A DNA stretch of 64,000 nucleotides from an uncultured Alphaproteobacteria bacterium (GTDB lineage Bacteria > Pseudomonadota > Alphaproteobacteria > HIMB59 > GCA-002718135), in assembly GCA_902607435.1 (NCBI GenBank), contig CACLJX010000002.1:1-64000 (forward strand). The letters run 5' to 3'. The notes under the pieces are model-generated. The model saw only the letters and a list, made by a program, of their open reading frames with translations, was not told where the DNA came from and ran no database searches. Both the position numbers and the translations under genes were made by a program. Below, piece by piece: positions 34,690-43,780 of the stretch (the stretch's first letter is position 1; each line of letters begins with the position of its first letter).

Positions 34690-37335
34690 ATGTCTTCAAT
34701 TGATTCATTTAAAACCCTAAATAAACTAAATATAGATAGTAAATCGTACTCTTTTTATGATTTAAATATCTTAGCAAATCATTTTAACTTTGATTTAAAA
34801 ATTATTCCAGCTTGTAAAAAAATTCTTCTAGAAAATTTAATTAGGAACGAAGACGGCACTATCATTACAGCTGACTTAATTAGTGATTTTTGTAAACAAT
34901 TAACTGCTCAAGATAATACATTAGAAATATCATTTTTCCCAACAAGAGTGTTAATGCAAGATTTTACAGGTGTTCCAGCTGTTGCTGATTTAGCTGCAAT
35001 GAGGGATGCTCTTAAAATTAAAAATATTGATCCACAAAAAATAAATCCTTTATCTAGGGTTGATTTAATTATTGATCATTCTGTAATGGTTGATTTTTTT
35101 GGAAACCCTAACTCTTATAAACAAAATGTTGAGAAGGAATTTTTAAGAAATAAAGAGCGTTATGAGTTTTTAAAATGGGGTCAAAGTGCTTTTGATAATT
35201 TTTATTTAGTACCACCAGGTGCTGGTATTTGTCATCAAGTAAACTTAGAAAACATAGCTCAAACAATATGGATTAACAAAACTAATAATGAAAATATTAT
35301 TTATCCCGACTCTGTTGTTGGCACAGATAGTCATACTACAATGATTAATGCTTTATCTGTTTTAGGATGGGGAGTTGGAGGTATTGAAGCTGAAGCGGTA
35401 ATGCTTGGTCAGCCAATTTCAATGAATGTTCCAAGAGTGGTTGGTTTTGAAATAAATGGTTGTTTAAATGAAGGAGTTACTGCAACAGATCTAGTTTTGA
35501 CTATAACAGAAAAATTAAGGTCTTATGGAGTGGTTGGAAAATTTGTTGAATTTTGTGGCAATGGTTTAAAAAGTTTAACTCTTGCTGATCGTGCAACAAT
35601 TTCCAATATGGCACCAGAGTACGGGGCTACTTGTGGTTTTTTTCCAACAGATAATGAAACAATTAATTACCTTGAACTTACAGGAAAAGATAAGCACCAA
35701 CTTAGTATCATATCTAAATATACAAAATTTCAAAAACTATGGTTTGATGAAAAACTTTCTTACAAATACGATGAATACATTAAATTTAACTTAAATGAAG
35801 TCAGACCATCAGTTGCTGGTCCCAAAAGACCACAAGATAAAGTTTTACTGAAGAATGTGTCTCATTCTTTTAACTCTTCATTTAAAGTAAATCCAAAAAA
35901 AAAATTATCTACTCATAAATTAGAATCGGGAGATATAGTAATTGCTGCTATTACAAGCTGTACGAATACATCTAACCCCAACGTGATGATTGCTGCAGGA
36001 ATTGTAGCAAAAAAGGCTGTTGAAATGGGATTGAGAGTTAACCCTTGGGTAAAAACGAGCCTTGCACCTGGAAGCAAAGTTGTTAATGATTATTTAGAAA
36101 AATCTGGTTTATCAAAATATCTTAATGAAATAGGTTTTAATCTAGTGGGTTACGGATGTACAACTTGTATTGGTAATTCAGGACCATTAGATCCTTGGAT
36201 TTCAGAGGAAATAAATAGCAGAAAACTATCAGTTTGTTCAGTCTTATCAGGTAATAGAAATTTTGAAGGAAGAATTCATCAAGAGATAAGAGCTAATTAT
36301 CTTGCCTCCCCACCATTAGTTGTAGCTTTTGCATTAGCTGGAAATATTAATATTAATTTAGAAACTGAACCTATCGGCTCAACTCATAGTGGTAAAAAAA
36401 TTTTTCTAAAAGATATATGGCCAACCTCAAAAGAAATTGAAGAAACATTAAGGAATTCTTTATCTAAAGAAATGTTTGTTAATAGATATAAAGAAATTTA
36501 TCAAGGTGATGATAATTGGTCTAGAATTAGCATTAATGATAATAATACTTTTGAATGGAATGAAATTAGTACCTACATTAAACACCCACCATTTTTTGAA
36601 GAAGACTTAATAAATACTAGCAATGGTATCATTGAAGCAAGGATTTTAGCAATGTTAGGAGATAGCGTAACAACTGACCACATTTCCCCTGCTGGGGCAA
36701 TTGCGTTTGATAGTCCTGCAGGCAAATATCTAGCTGAAAGACAAGTGAATCGAAAAGATTTCAATTCTTATGGTTCTAGAAGAGGCAATCATGAGATAAT
36801 GGTACGAGGTACTTTTGCAAATATAAGAATCCGTAATGAACTTGTTCCTAACACAGAAGGAGGTATTACACGCTGTTATTTAGATGGAAAAAAAACTTCG
36901 ATTTATGAAGCTTCAAAGGAATATGCTAAGAAAAAAATTCCACTTATAGTAATAGCAGGACGAGAATATGGAACTGGATCTTCTCGGGATTGGGCAGCCA
37001 AAGGAACGCGATTGCTCGGAGTTCAAGCTGTTATAGCTGAATCTTTTGAGAGAATTCATCGTTCTAATTTAGTAGGAATGGGCATTATACCTTTTGAATT
37101 TGTAAATGGAGAAAACAGAAAATCATTAAAACTAACAGGTAATGAAAAAATTACGATTAAAGAAATAGATATAATACAACCAAATAAGATTGTTAACTGT
37201 GAAATTATTGGGGAAAAAGATATTAGAAAAATTAATTTATTAACTCGTATAGATACATTGATGGAATTGGAATACTATAAAGCAGGTGGAATTTTACAGT
37301 ACGTTTTAAATTCTATTATAAATAAAACTACTTAA
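34690..37335 (+). CDS. acnA: Aconitate hydratase A
   Basis: TCA-cycle enzyme converting citrate to isocitrate with a [4Fe-4S] cluster. The 881-residue protein matches AcnA/IRP1-type length and order: HSVMVD, GVVGTDSHTTMI near 212-225, the three cluster cysteines (ITSCTNTSNP and GYGCTTCIGNSG near 421-430 and 488-500), then the swivel domain with GDSVTTDHISPAG and EYGTGSSRDWAAKG. It is divergent from the histone-like gene and followed six bases later by the Suv3-type helicase gene. No clear ribosome binding site precedes the ATG. Confidence 0.97.
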   Translation: MSSIDSFKTLNKLNIDSKSYSFYDLNILANHFNFDLKIIPACKKILLENLIRNEDGTIITADLISDFCKQLTAQDNTLEISFFPTRVLMQDFTGVPAVADLAAMRDALKIKNIDPQKINPLSRVDLIIDHSVMVDFFGNPNSYKQNVEKEFLRNKERYEFLKWGQSAFDNFYLVPPGAGICHQVNLENIAQTIWINKTNNENIIYPDSVVGTDSHTTMINALSVLGWGVGGIEAEAVMLGQPISMNVPRVVGFEINGCLNEGVTATDLVLTITEKLRSYGVVGKFVEFCGNGLKSLTLADRATISNMAPEYGATCGFFPTDNETINYLELTGKDKHQLSIISKYTKFQKLWFDEKLSYKYDEYIKFNLNEVRPSVAGPKRPQDKVLLKNVSHSFNSSFKVNPKKKLSTHKLESGDIVIAAITSCTNTSNPNVMIAAGIVAKKAVEMGLRVNPWVKTSLAPGSKVVNDYLEKSGLSKYLNEIGFNLVGYGCTTCIGNSGPLDPWISEEINSRKLSVCSVLSGNRNFEGRIHQEIRANYLASPPLVVAFALAGNININLETEPIGSTHSGKKIFLKDIWPTSKEIEETLRNSLSKEMFVNRYKEIYQGDDNWSRISINDNNTFEWNEISTYIKHPPFFEEDLINTSNGIIEARILAMLGDSVTTDHISPAGAIAFDSPAGKYLAERQVNRKDFNSYGSRRGNHEIMVRGTFANIRIRNELVPNTEGGITRCYLDGKKTSIYEASKEYAKKKIPLIVIAGREYGTGSSRDWAAKGTRLLGVQAVIAESFERIHRSNLVGMGIIPFEFVNGENRKSLKLTGNEKITIKEIDIIQPNKIVNCEIIGEKDIRKINLLTRIDTLMELEYYKAGGILQYVLNSIINKTT

Positions 37336-37341
37336 AAAATA

Positions 37342-39915
37342 ATGCAAATAGAAAAAAAAGATAGCAATATATTTGCTATTCTTGGCCCAACCAACACTGG
37401 CAAAACTTATTTAGCTTTTGATCGAGTTTTATCATACCAAACTGGAATATTTGGTTTTCCTCTGCGTTTATTGGCACGAGAAAACTATGATAAAGCAATA
37501 CATAGAGTCGGGACAGATAAAGTGGCTCTATTAACCGGAGAGGAAAAAATTTTTCCTAAAAATGCAAAATATTTTTTTTGCACAGTTGAATCAATGCCAA
37601 CTAACATTGAGGTTGAATGTGTTGCAATTGATGAAGTTCAATTGGCATCTGATTATGAACGTGGACATATTTTTACAGATAGGATTTTAAATTCAAGAGG
37701 ATCTTTGGAAACAATTTTTTTAGGTTCGATGACTATTAAAAGTGTGCTAAAGAAATTATTTCCAAAGATAAAAATAGATACACGAGATAGATATTCAAAA
37801 CTTTTATTTGATAAAAAAGAAAACATTTCAAAATTAAAGCCAAGATCAGCTGTTATAGCATTTAACGTAACTGCAGTTTACGAAATAGCTGAAATATTAC
37901 GTTCTTATAAAGGAGGAGCTGCTGTAGTGTTGGGCTCCTTAAGTCCAAGAACGAGAAATGCTCAAGTCGCTGTGTATGAAAACAAAAATGTTGATTATAT
38001 AGTAGCGACTGATGCTATAGGTATGGGGCTTAACTTGAACATTGATCATGTTTCATTTTCATCATTTCGAAAATTTGACGGCCGTTATAACAGAAATTTA
38101 TTGCCTGCTGAAATAGGACAAATTGCTGGTAGGGCCGGAAGATTTCAGAATGACGGAACTTTTGGATATACAAAAGAAGCAAACTATCTTGATCCAATAA
38201 TTATTAAGTCTGTTGAAGAACATCAATTTGATGCAGTAAAAAAAATTTATTGGCGTAATTCAAAAATTGATTTTTCTTCAATAGAATCTCTCATTAATTC
38301 TTTAAAAAAAAATCCAGAAAAAAATTTTTTTATACATAAGAAAAATGCCGAAGATGAAATTAATTTTCGATCGCTTTCAAAAGATCAAAAAGTAAAAAAA
38401 TACTTATTTACGACTGATAATATAAAATTACTTTGGGATGTATGTCGAATTCCTGATTTCCAAAAAATTATGCATGATAATTATATTGATTTATTAAAAG
38501 ATATTTTTTTAAATTTGATAGAAAATGATCTATTTATTTCACAAAGTTGGATTGAGGAACATATATATAAATTGGAGGATTATAGTGGTGGCATAGATGA
38601 ATTATCTCGTAAGATAGCTAATATCAGAACTTGGACCTATATATCTAATCAATCTAATTGGTTAAAAAATAAAGATTATTGGCAAGAAAAGACTAGAGAT
38701 ATTGAAGATAATTTATCTGATCATTTACATGAAAGTTTAACAAATAGATTTATTGATGTTTCAGCTAATTATTTAGTAAATACTAAAACCCCAGGTGTAG
38801 AATCTAAAATTGAAATAAAAGATGATAAATCTATTAATTTAGATGACCAAACTTATGGATATATAAATGGATTTAATTTAAAATTATTTGATAAAATAAA
38901 GTCAGTATCTATACTTACACATAATTATGTTAAAAAAACTGCTAGGACTATGATAGAGGAAAGAGTCAACGATTTTATTCATGCCCCTATTGATTCTATT
39001 AATCTGGGGAATATTCAAAATTTGAATTTAAGTGATGATATTCGATTATACTGGGGAGATGAACCAGTGGGCTTATTAAAAAAAGGAGAGAATATTTTTT
39101 CTCCTGTTGCTGAATTGTTTAGTTCAGAGTTTGTAGAAGCAGAAAAAAAATATTTAATTAAAAGAAAGTTGCAAGAATGGATTGATAATAAAATTAAAGT
39201 TACTCTAAAGCCCATAAAAGATAATTTGGAAGATACAATTTTATCAGCAGATGTACGGTCAATTACTTATAATTTATTTAATTTTTTAGGTACAATGCCT
39301 ATCGAGGATTATCAATCAGATATCAAAAACTTAACTGAAGAAAATAAATCAATGATATCTAAACTAGGAATTCGAATAGGGGTAAAATTTTTTTTTATTC
39401 CTAATTTTTTAAAAAAAAGCGCTATAGAACTAAATGCTATTTTATGGCGAATTTTTTATGATGATAGTTTATCTGGTATTTATCCTTTACCAAAAGATGG
39501 AAGAGTTTCATTCACGAGTAACATCAATATGCCTAGAACTTATTGGGCAGCTATTGGGTATGTATGTATAGATAATTTTTCTGTTAGGATAGATATTTTT
39601 GAAAAAATTTTTTTTATAGCCAGAAAAAAAATAAAAACTGGCCCCTTTTTAGAATCATCTGATTTAATGAATCCGATTGGATGTAATTCTACGCAATTAT
39701 CAAATATATTATCTTTTTGTGGATTTGAAAATATACTTCTAGGTAATGAAAAAAGATTGTTTTTTTATAAACAAAAAAAGGTTATTCAAAAAAAAATTAC
39801 TCGCAAAAAATCAGCAAATAAAAAAATTATAAAGCAAAAGATAAAATCAATAAAAACAAAAGAAATAAAAGTTGACCCAAATTCTCCTTTTGCAGTTTTG
39901 CAAAAATTACTCTAA
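37342..39915 (+). CDS. Suv3-type DExH RNA helicase
   Basis: An 857-residue helicase with Walker A GPTNTGKT (15-22), motif II DEVQ (97-100) in place of DEAD, LGSMTIKS as motif III, and motif VI IGQIAGRAGRF near 255-265. These are marks of the mitochondrial degradosome helicase Suv3 and its alphaproteobacterial relatives. A long Suv3-specific C-terminal region follows, and the last 50 residues are very rich in Lys. In alphaproteobacteria this gene usually leads a set with an S4-domain gene, fdxA and carD; here a TerB-like gene sits in the S4 position. Role in RNA turnover is inferred from the family. Confidence 0.9.
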   Translation: MQIEKKDSNIFAILGPTNTGKTYLAFDRVLSYQTGIFGFPLRLLARENYDKAIHRVGTDKVALLTGEEKIFPKNAKYFFCTVESMPTNIEVECVAIDEVQLASDYERGHIFTDRILNSRGSLETIFLGSMTIKSVLKKLFPKIKIDTRDRYSKLLFDKKENISKLKPRSAVIAFNVTAVYEIAEILRSYKGGAAVVLGSLSPRTRNAQVAVYENKNVDYIVATDAIGMGLNLNIDHVSFSSFRKFDGRYNRNLLPAEIGQIAGRAGRFQNDGTFGYTKEANYLDPIIIKSVEEHQFDAVKKIYWRNSKIDFSSIESLINSLKKNPEKNFFIHKKNAEDEINFRSLSKDQKVKKYLFTTDNIKLLWDVCRIPDFQKIMHDNYIDLLKDIFLNLIENDLFISQSWIEEHIYKLEDYSGGIDELSRKIANIRTWTYISNQSNWLKNKDYWQEKTRDIEDNLSDHLHESLTNRFIDVSANYLVNTKTPGVESKIEIKDDKSINLDDQTYGYINGFNLKLFDKIKSVSILTHNYVKKTARTMIEERVNDFIHAPIDSINLGNIQNLNLSDDIRLYWGDEPVGLLKKGENIFSPVAELFSSEFVEAEKKYLIKRKLQEWIDNKIKVTLKPIKDNLEDTILSADVRSITYNLFNFLGTMPIEDYQSDIKNLTEENKSMISKLGIRIGVKFFFIPNFLKKSAIELNAILWRIFYDDSLSGIYPLPKDGRVSFTSNINMPRTYWAAIGYVCIDNFSVRIDIFEKIFFIARKKIKTGPFLESSDLMNPIGCNSTQLSNILSFCGFENILLGNEKRLFFYKQKKVIQKKITRKKSANKKIIKQKIKSIKTKEIKVDPNSPFAVLQKLL

Positions 39916-39945
39916 TAGTAGTTATTATTAAATTATGGAAATCCT

Positions 39946-40407
39946 TTGTTAGATATTCTTCAAAAGTTTTTTAATCAATCTAATTTGACAAATAATGAAA
40001 CAGCTTTGCCTGATGAGTTAATGTTGTTATGTGGTATTATGGTAGAAGCTGCTAATATAGACGGCCAGATTAATCAAAATGAAATATTAAAAATTAAAAC
40101 AGCTTTAGTTAATATTTTTCATGAAGAGCCCAAAGAGGTAGATTCAGTTTTAACTGCTTGTTTAAAACAATCGCAGGAATCAAATTCTCTGCATTCTTTT
40201 ACTTCAAAAATGAATAAATTGTTTAATGAGGAAAAAAAGATCAATTTATTAGAAATATTATGGGAAATAGTTTTAATCGATGGACATGTTCATGATTACG
40301 AGTCAAATTTAATTCGTCGATTGGCAGGTCTCTTATATATCTCAGATGTGGATTGTGGTAATGCTAAAAAAAGAGCTTTAAGTAAACTAAAAATAAATTT
40401 AAATTAG
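39946..40407 (+). CDS. TerB-like (tellurite-resistance-type) domain protein
   Basis: A 153-residue all-helical protein with two repeats of the acidic TerB pattern: LCGIMVEAANIDGQINQNE (read around 28-46) and LWEIVLIDGHVHDYE (around 105-119). Asp and Glu residues placed after each helix could bind metal, as in TerB. The TTG start at 39946 is chosen because the only nearby ATG (39935) runs into a stop. It lies 30 bases after the helicase gene and six before fdxA. Such proteins are common and their function is mostly unknown; no other ter genes are present. Confidence 0.75.
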   Translation: MLDILQKFFNQSNLTNNETALPDELMLLCGIMVEAANIDGQINQNEILKIKTALVNIFHEEPKEVDSVLTACLKQSQESNSLHSFTSKMNKLFNEEKKINLLEILWEIVLIDGHVHDYESNLIRRLAGLLYISDVDCGNAKKRALSKLKINLN

Positions 40408-40413
40408 AATTTT

Positions 40414-40746
40414 ATGACCTATGTAGTTGATGAAAATTGTATAAAATGCAAGTTGATGGATTGTGTTGAAGTTTGTCCAGTTGATTGTTTTTATGAAGGA
40501 GAGAATATGTTGGTGATTCATCCTGAAGAATGTATTGACTGTGGTGTTTGTGAGCCCGAGTGTCCCATCGAAGCTATTCATCCAGATACAGAAGACAATA
40601 TGGAAAAATGGGTTGAACTTAATAAAGTTTATGCAGACAAATGGCCTAATATAAATGAAAAGAAACCTCCTCCTTCTGATTCAAAAGAATGGGAAAATGT
40701 TGAAAATAAATTTGAAAAATATTTTAGTGATAAACCAGGAAAATAA
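40414..40746 (+). CDS. fdxA: Ferredoxin FdxA ([3Fe-4S][4Fe-4S])
   Basis: A 110-residue ferredoxin. The cysteine pattern C9-x7-C17 with C50 fits the [3Fe-4S] site, and C21 with C40-x2-C43-x2-C46 fits the [4Fe-4S] site, as in Azotobacter-type seven-iron ferredoxins; an extra C12 and C25 are also usual. The C-terminal 50 residues after HPDTED are typical of FdxA. It sits between the TerB-like gene and carD, stopping directly before the carD ATG. The fdxA-carD pair is a stable alphaproteobacterial neighbourhood. Confidence 0.95.
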   Translation: MTYVVDENCIKCKLMDCVEVCPVDCFYEGENMLVIHPEECIDCGVCEPECPIEAIHPDTEDNMEKWVELNKVYADKWPNINEKKPPPSDSKEWENVENKFEKYFSDKPGK

Positions 40747-41250
40747 ATGAATCCAAAAAAAAACAATGAGTTTAAAATTGGTGAAATTGTTGTTTATCCC
40801 AAACATGGAGTAGGAGAAGTTAGAAAAATAGAATCTTTAGAAGTTGAAAGTATTAAGACAAAATATTACGTTGTTCAAATGGAACAAGATAAATTGATGA
40901 TCAGAGTACCTTTAGATAAACAAGAAGAAGTTGGACTTAGAAAAATTGCATCTAAAAAAATACTTAATAAAATTTTTGATACTCTTAAATTAAAACCAAA
41001 AATTAGACGAATAATGTGGAGCAGAAGAGCGCAAGAATATGATGCTAAAATATTCTCAGGTGATCCATTAAGGATCGCAGAAGTGATAAGAGATTTATTC
41101 CGCAAAAACAATCAACAAGAACAGTCTTATAGCGAAAGACAAATGTTTCAAGTTGCACTTGAAAGATTGGCTAGAGAAGTTGCTGCTATTGAAAAAACAG
41201 ATTATTTTCAGGCGACAGAAAAAATAGAAAACACTTTGTTAACTAAATAA
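40747..41250 (+). CDS. carD: CarD family RNA polymerase-binding regulator
   Basis: A 167-residue protein of the CarD/CdnL family. The N-terminal RNA-polymerase-interacting Tudor-like domain starts FKIGEIVVYPKHGVGEV (about 8-24). The C-terminal helical DNA-binding part has the SRRAQEY and LAEVIRDLF-like blocks (WSRRAQEYDAKIFSGDP and RIAEVIRDLFRK). CarD stabilises open promoter complexes, mainly at rRNA and other weak promoters. ATG begins right after the fdxA stop, so both are translated from one message. Confidence 0.95.
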   Translation: MNPKKNNEFKIGEIVVYPKHGVGEVRKIESLEVESIKTKYYVVQMEQDKLMIRVPLDKQEEVGLRKIASKKILNKIFDTLKLKPKIRRIMWSRRAQEYDAKIFSGDPLRIAEVIRDLFRKNNQQEQSYSERQMFQVALERLAREVAAIEKTDYFQATEKIENTLLTK

Positions 41251-41256
41251 CTAATT

Positions 41257-42069
41257 GTGCAAAGCAATTCAAAATTTGCAGAATTAAAATGTTGCAATAA
41301 TATTTGGGCTATTGGATCAATACATTCTCATCTTGATTCTTTTGAATTAATTAAGAATCATATTATAAAAAATTTTTCAAAAAATGATAAAATAGTTTTT
41401 TTAGGAAATATTATAGGTTTAGGTAATAATGCAAAAGAAACTCTTTCTAGTGCAATTGATTTACGTAATCAACTAATGTCAAATTTTTTTTTAAAAAATG
41501 AAGATGTGATATTTTTACGAGGAGCTCAAGAAGAAATGTTTTTAAAATTATTACAGCTTCAAACTGCTCCAAACCCGTATGAAATTGTAAAATGGCTATT
41601 TGAACATGGAGTTGATAAAACAATTCGTTCTTATAATATGAATATAACTGAAGTTCATGAGATTGCTACACAAGGCACAATTTCTATTAGTAGATGGACT
41701 TCTAAGCTAAATAAAACAGTTGCTTCAGTCAATGGGCATAAAGAATATTTTTCCAATTTACATCATGCAGCTTTTGCAGATACAAAAAAAATTCTTTTTG
41801 TTAATAGGGGAGTAGATATAACTAGGCCTTTATCTGCTCAAAATGATTGTTTTTGGTGGGGTTACCATAATTTTTCTAAACTTGATAAGCCCTACAATAC
41901 TTTTAAAAAAATTGTTAGAGGTTATGAACCATCTTTAAATAAGAATTTAGAGGATATTAAAAAGAAAATTGTTTGTTCCTTATACCAAGGCCCTTTATCA
42001 AATAATAAAATTATAGCTGGTTTATTTAATGATTCTGCTGAAATTCTTGATTTATTTGTTTCTAAGTGA
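41257..42069 (+). CDS. Degenerate metallophosphoesterase (predicted pseudo-phosphatase)
   Basis: A 270-residue protein whose order of motifs follows the PPP/ApaH-type phosphoesterases, but with the catalytic residues changed. GDxHG reads GSIHS (20-24), GDxxDRG reads GNIIGLG (50-56), GNHE reads GAQE (89-92), FVHAG reads FVNRG (181-185), and the late GHT reads GYE. Only H23 of the usual metal ligands is kept. The frame is intact and follows carD by six bases from a GTG start. It is therefore likely a structural or regulatory pseudo-enzyme rather than a decaying pseudogene. Nucleotide or protein binding is possible but not shown. Confidence 0.7.
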   Translation: MQSNSKFAELKCCNNIWAIGSIHSHLDSFELIKNHIIKNFSKNDKIVFLGNIIGLGNNAKETLSSAIDLRNQLMSNFFLKNEDVIFLRGAQEEMFLKLLQLQTAPNPYEIVKWLFEHGVDKTIRSYNMNITEVHEIATQGTISISRWTSKLNKTVASVNGHKEYFSNLHHAAFADTKKILFVNRGVDITRPLSAQNDCFWWGYHNFSKLDKPYNTFKKIVRGYEPSLNKNLEDIKKKIVCSLYQGPLSNNKIIAGLFNDSAEILDLFVSK

Positions 42070-42149
42070 TCTAATAATAAGTCAATTTTATTTATAATAT
42101 CATGTGTAATACAAAAATTTTTTTGTTATCAATAAACTGTTAAATTTAT

Positions 42150-42680
42150 ATGAAAAAGCTTGTTTCCATAATTATTATTTTTTTTTCAACCCATGTTATA
42201 GCGGAGGGGTATGATGTATTTGGTATTGGAGTTTATGATGTTAAATTTGATGAAAGTAAAACAAATGAAGCAGTTGATTTTAGGTTTGAAAGAAGATTTG
42301 ATAAATCGTTACTAGCAATTGGTCCTGAAAATTATGATTTTTTTAATTTAAAACCTTTTATTGGATTTGAAACAACCTCTGACCGTGCATCATATTTTTT
42401 AACTGGAATATATCTTGAAGATAATGTTGGCACTTTATTTGCAGGTGAATCTTCAAATTTTATATTTACACCAAGTGTTGGAATAGGAGCTTATGATGAT
42501 GGTAACGGCAATGAATTAGGCCATACTATTGAGTTTAGAACTACTTTAGAAATAAGTTATGAATTAAAAAATAAAAATAGAATCGGTCTTTCTTACGGAC
42601 ATATTTCTAATGCAAATCTTGGGGATAATAATCCAGGTGTTGAAATAATAAGTTTCTCTTATCAAGTTCCATTTAAATAA
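42150..42680 (+). CDS. PagL-like lipid A 3-O-deacylase / acyloxyacyl hydrolase
   Basis: A 176-residue outer-membrane beta-barrel-type protein with a signal peptide (cleavage probably after IAEG or VIA, near 18). The C-terminal HISNANLGDNNPG segment holds H151 and S153, with E165 twelve residues on. This is the same spacing as the His126/Ser128/Glu140 triad of Pseudomonas PagL. It ends in an aromatic residue two positions from the C-terminus (PFK), near the usual outer-membrane signal. Would trim an acyl chain from lipid A. The first half is not conserved enough to judge. Confidence 0.75.
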   Translation: MKKLVSIIIIFFSTHVIAEGYDVFGIGVYDVKFDESKTNEAVDFRFERRFDKSLLAIGPENYDFFNLKPFIGFETTSDRASYFLTGIYLEDNVGTLFAGESSNFIFTPSVGIGAYDDGNGNELGHTIEFRTTLEISYELKNKNRIGLSYGHISNANLGDNNPGVEIISFSYQVPFK

Positions 42681-42682
42681 AT

Positions 42683-43663
42683 TTATATTACTACCTTTTG
42701 TTTTCCAATAAATTCTAAAAAAATAGATTCTAATTTATCAATTTCATAATTTTTCATATTTAAATTAATTTCTGATTTAATATTCTTGCCGTTGGGCGTG
42801 GAAAAAAAAATGTGTAACAAAGGGCTGAGCAATCTAAAAATAGAATCATGACCAATTCTGTTTTTTATGTAATCAAAATATTCAATTATAATATTTTGAT
42901 AAATATTGTTATTATTAGTTTGATTAAAAAATAATTTATCTATATTTGAAAGACAAAATGGATCAACCTTAATAAGCCTACCAAGCATAACTCCATCAAA
43001 TTTTTTAGATAATTTGTATGCATCATCTAGGCTGTTAATTCCACCATTTAAGATAAATTGGATATAAGGATAATTTTTTTTGATTCTATAAACAAAATCA
43101 TAATTAAGTGGTGGAATAGTCCTATTTTTTTTTGGATTTAAACCATTTAATATTGCATTTCTAGCATGCACATAGATAATTTTTATACCACTTTTGATTA
43201 TTTCATCAATAAATTCGTGAAAAAAATCATAATTAAATTTATTTCCAATTCCTATTCTGCATTTCATTGAAACTTCAATATTTGTATTGTTGGCCATAGC
43301 ACTCAAGCAATCCCTGACTAACTTCTTTTTTTTCATTAAGCAGGCACCAAAGTTTCCTTTTTGTACAGCTTTACTAGGACATCCAACATTTAGGTTTATT
43401 TCATTATAATTATAATCTTGAGCAATTTTTGCACAGGCTATTAAGTCTTTGTATTCCGCCCCGCCAACTTGTAAAGCAATAGGATTTTGATGATTATTTT
43501 CTATTATTAAATCTCTATTTTTTGCATGCAAGATAGTTTTTGAGGAAATCATTTCTGTAAAAAGAAATGCTTTTTTGGATAAAATTCTGTAAAGTTTTCT
43601 CGCATGAGGTGTGGTATATCCCATCATGGGTGCTACACAGAACTTTCTTAAATTATTATTCAT
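42683..43663 (-). CDS. dusA: tRNA-dihydrouridine synthase A
   Basis: Reduces uridine in the tRNA D-loop using FMN and NADPH. The 326-residue protein starts with the FMN-barrel motif VAPMMGYTTPHAR (about 11-23), has LNVGCPSKAVQKGNFGACLM (about 92-111) with the catalytic cysteine in GAC, MKCRIGI (about 133-139), and NGGI and DGVMLGR in the phosphate-binding end. The VQxGxFGACLM block separates DusA from DusB and DusC. It converges on the PagL-like gene with a two-base gap. Confidence 0.94.
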   Translation of the reverse strand: MNNNLRKFCVAPMMGYTTPHARKLYRILSKKAFLFTEMISSKTILHAKNRDLIIENNHQNPIALQVGGAEYKDLIACAKIAQDYNYNEINLNVGCPSKAVQKGNFGACLMKKKKLVRDCLSAMANNTNIEVSMKCRIGIGNKFNYDFFHEFIDEIIKSGIKIIYVHARNAILNGLNPKKNRTIPPLNYDFVYRIKKNYPYIQFILNGGINSLDDAYKLSKKFDGVMLGRLIKVDPFCLSNIDKLFFNQTNNNNIYQNIIIEYFDYIKNRIGHDSIFRLLSPLLHIFFSTPNGKNIKSEINLNMKNYEIDKLESIFLEFIGKQKVVI

Positions 43664-43780
43664 TAATTTTAACTTATTTGCTTCAATACCAAAAAAAATA
43701 TTATAATTGTACTACTAATTATTTGATATAATCATTTATTTCAGCAATCAATATGTATTTGAATATATAATAAAGAATAG

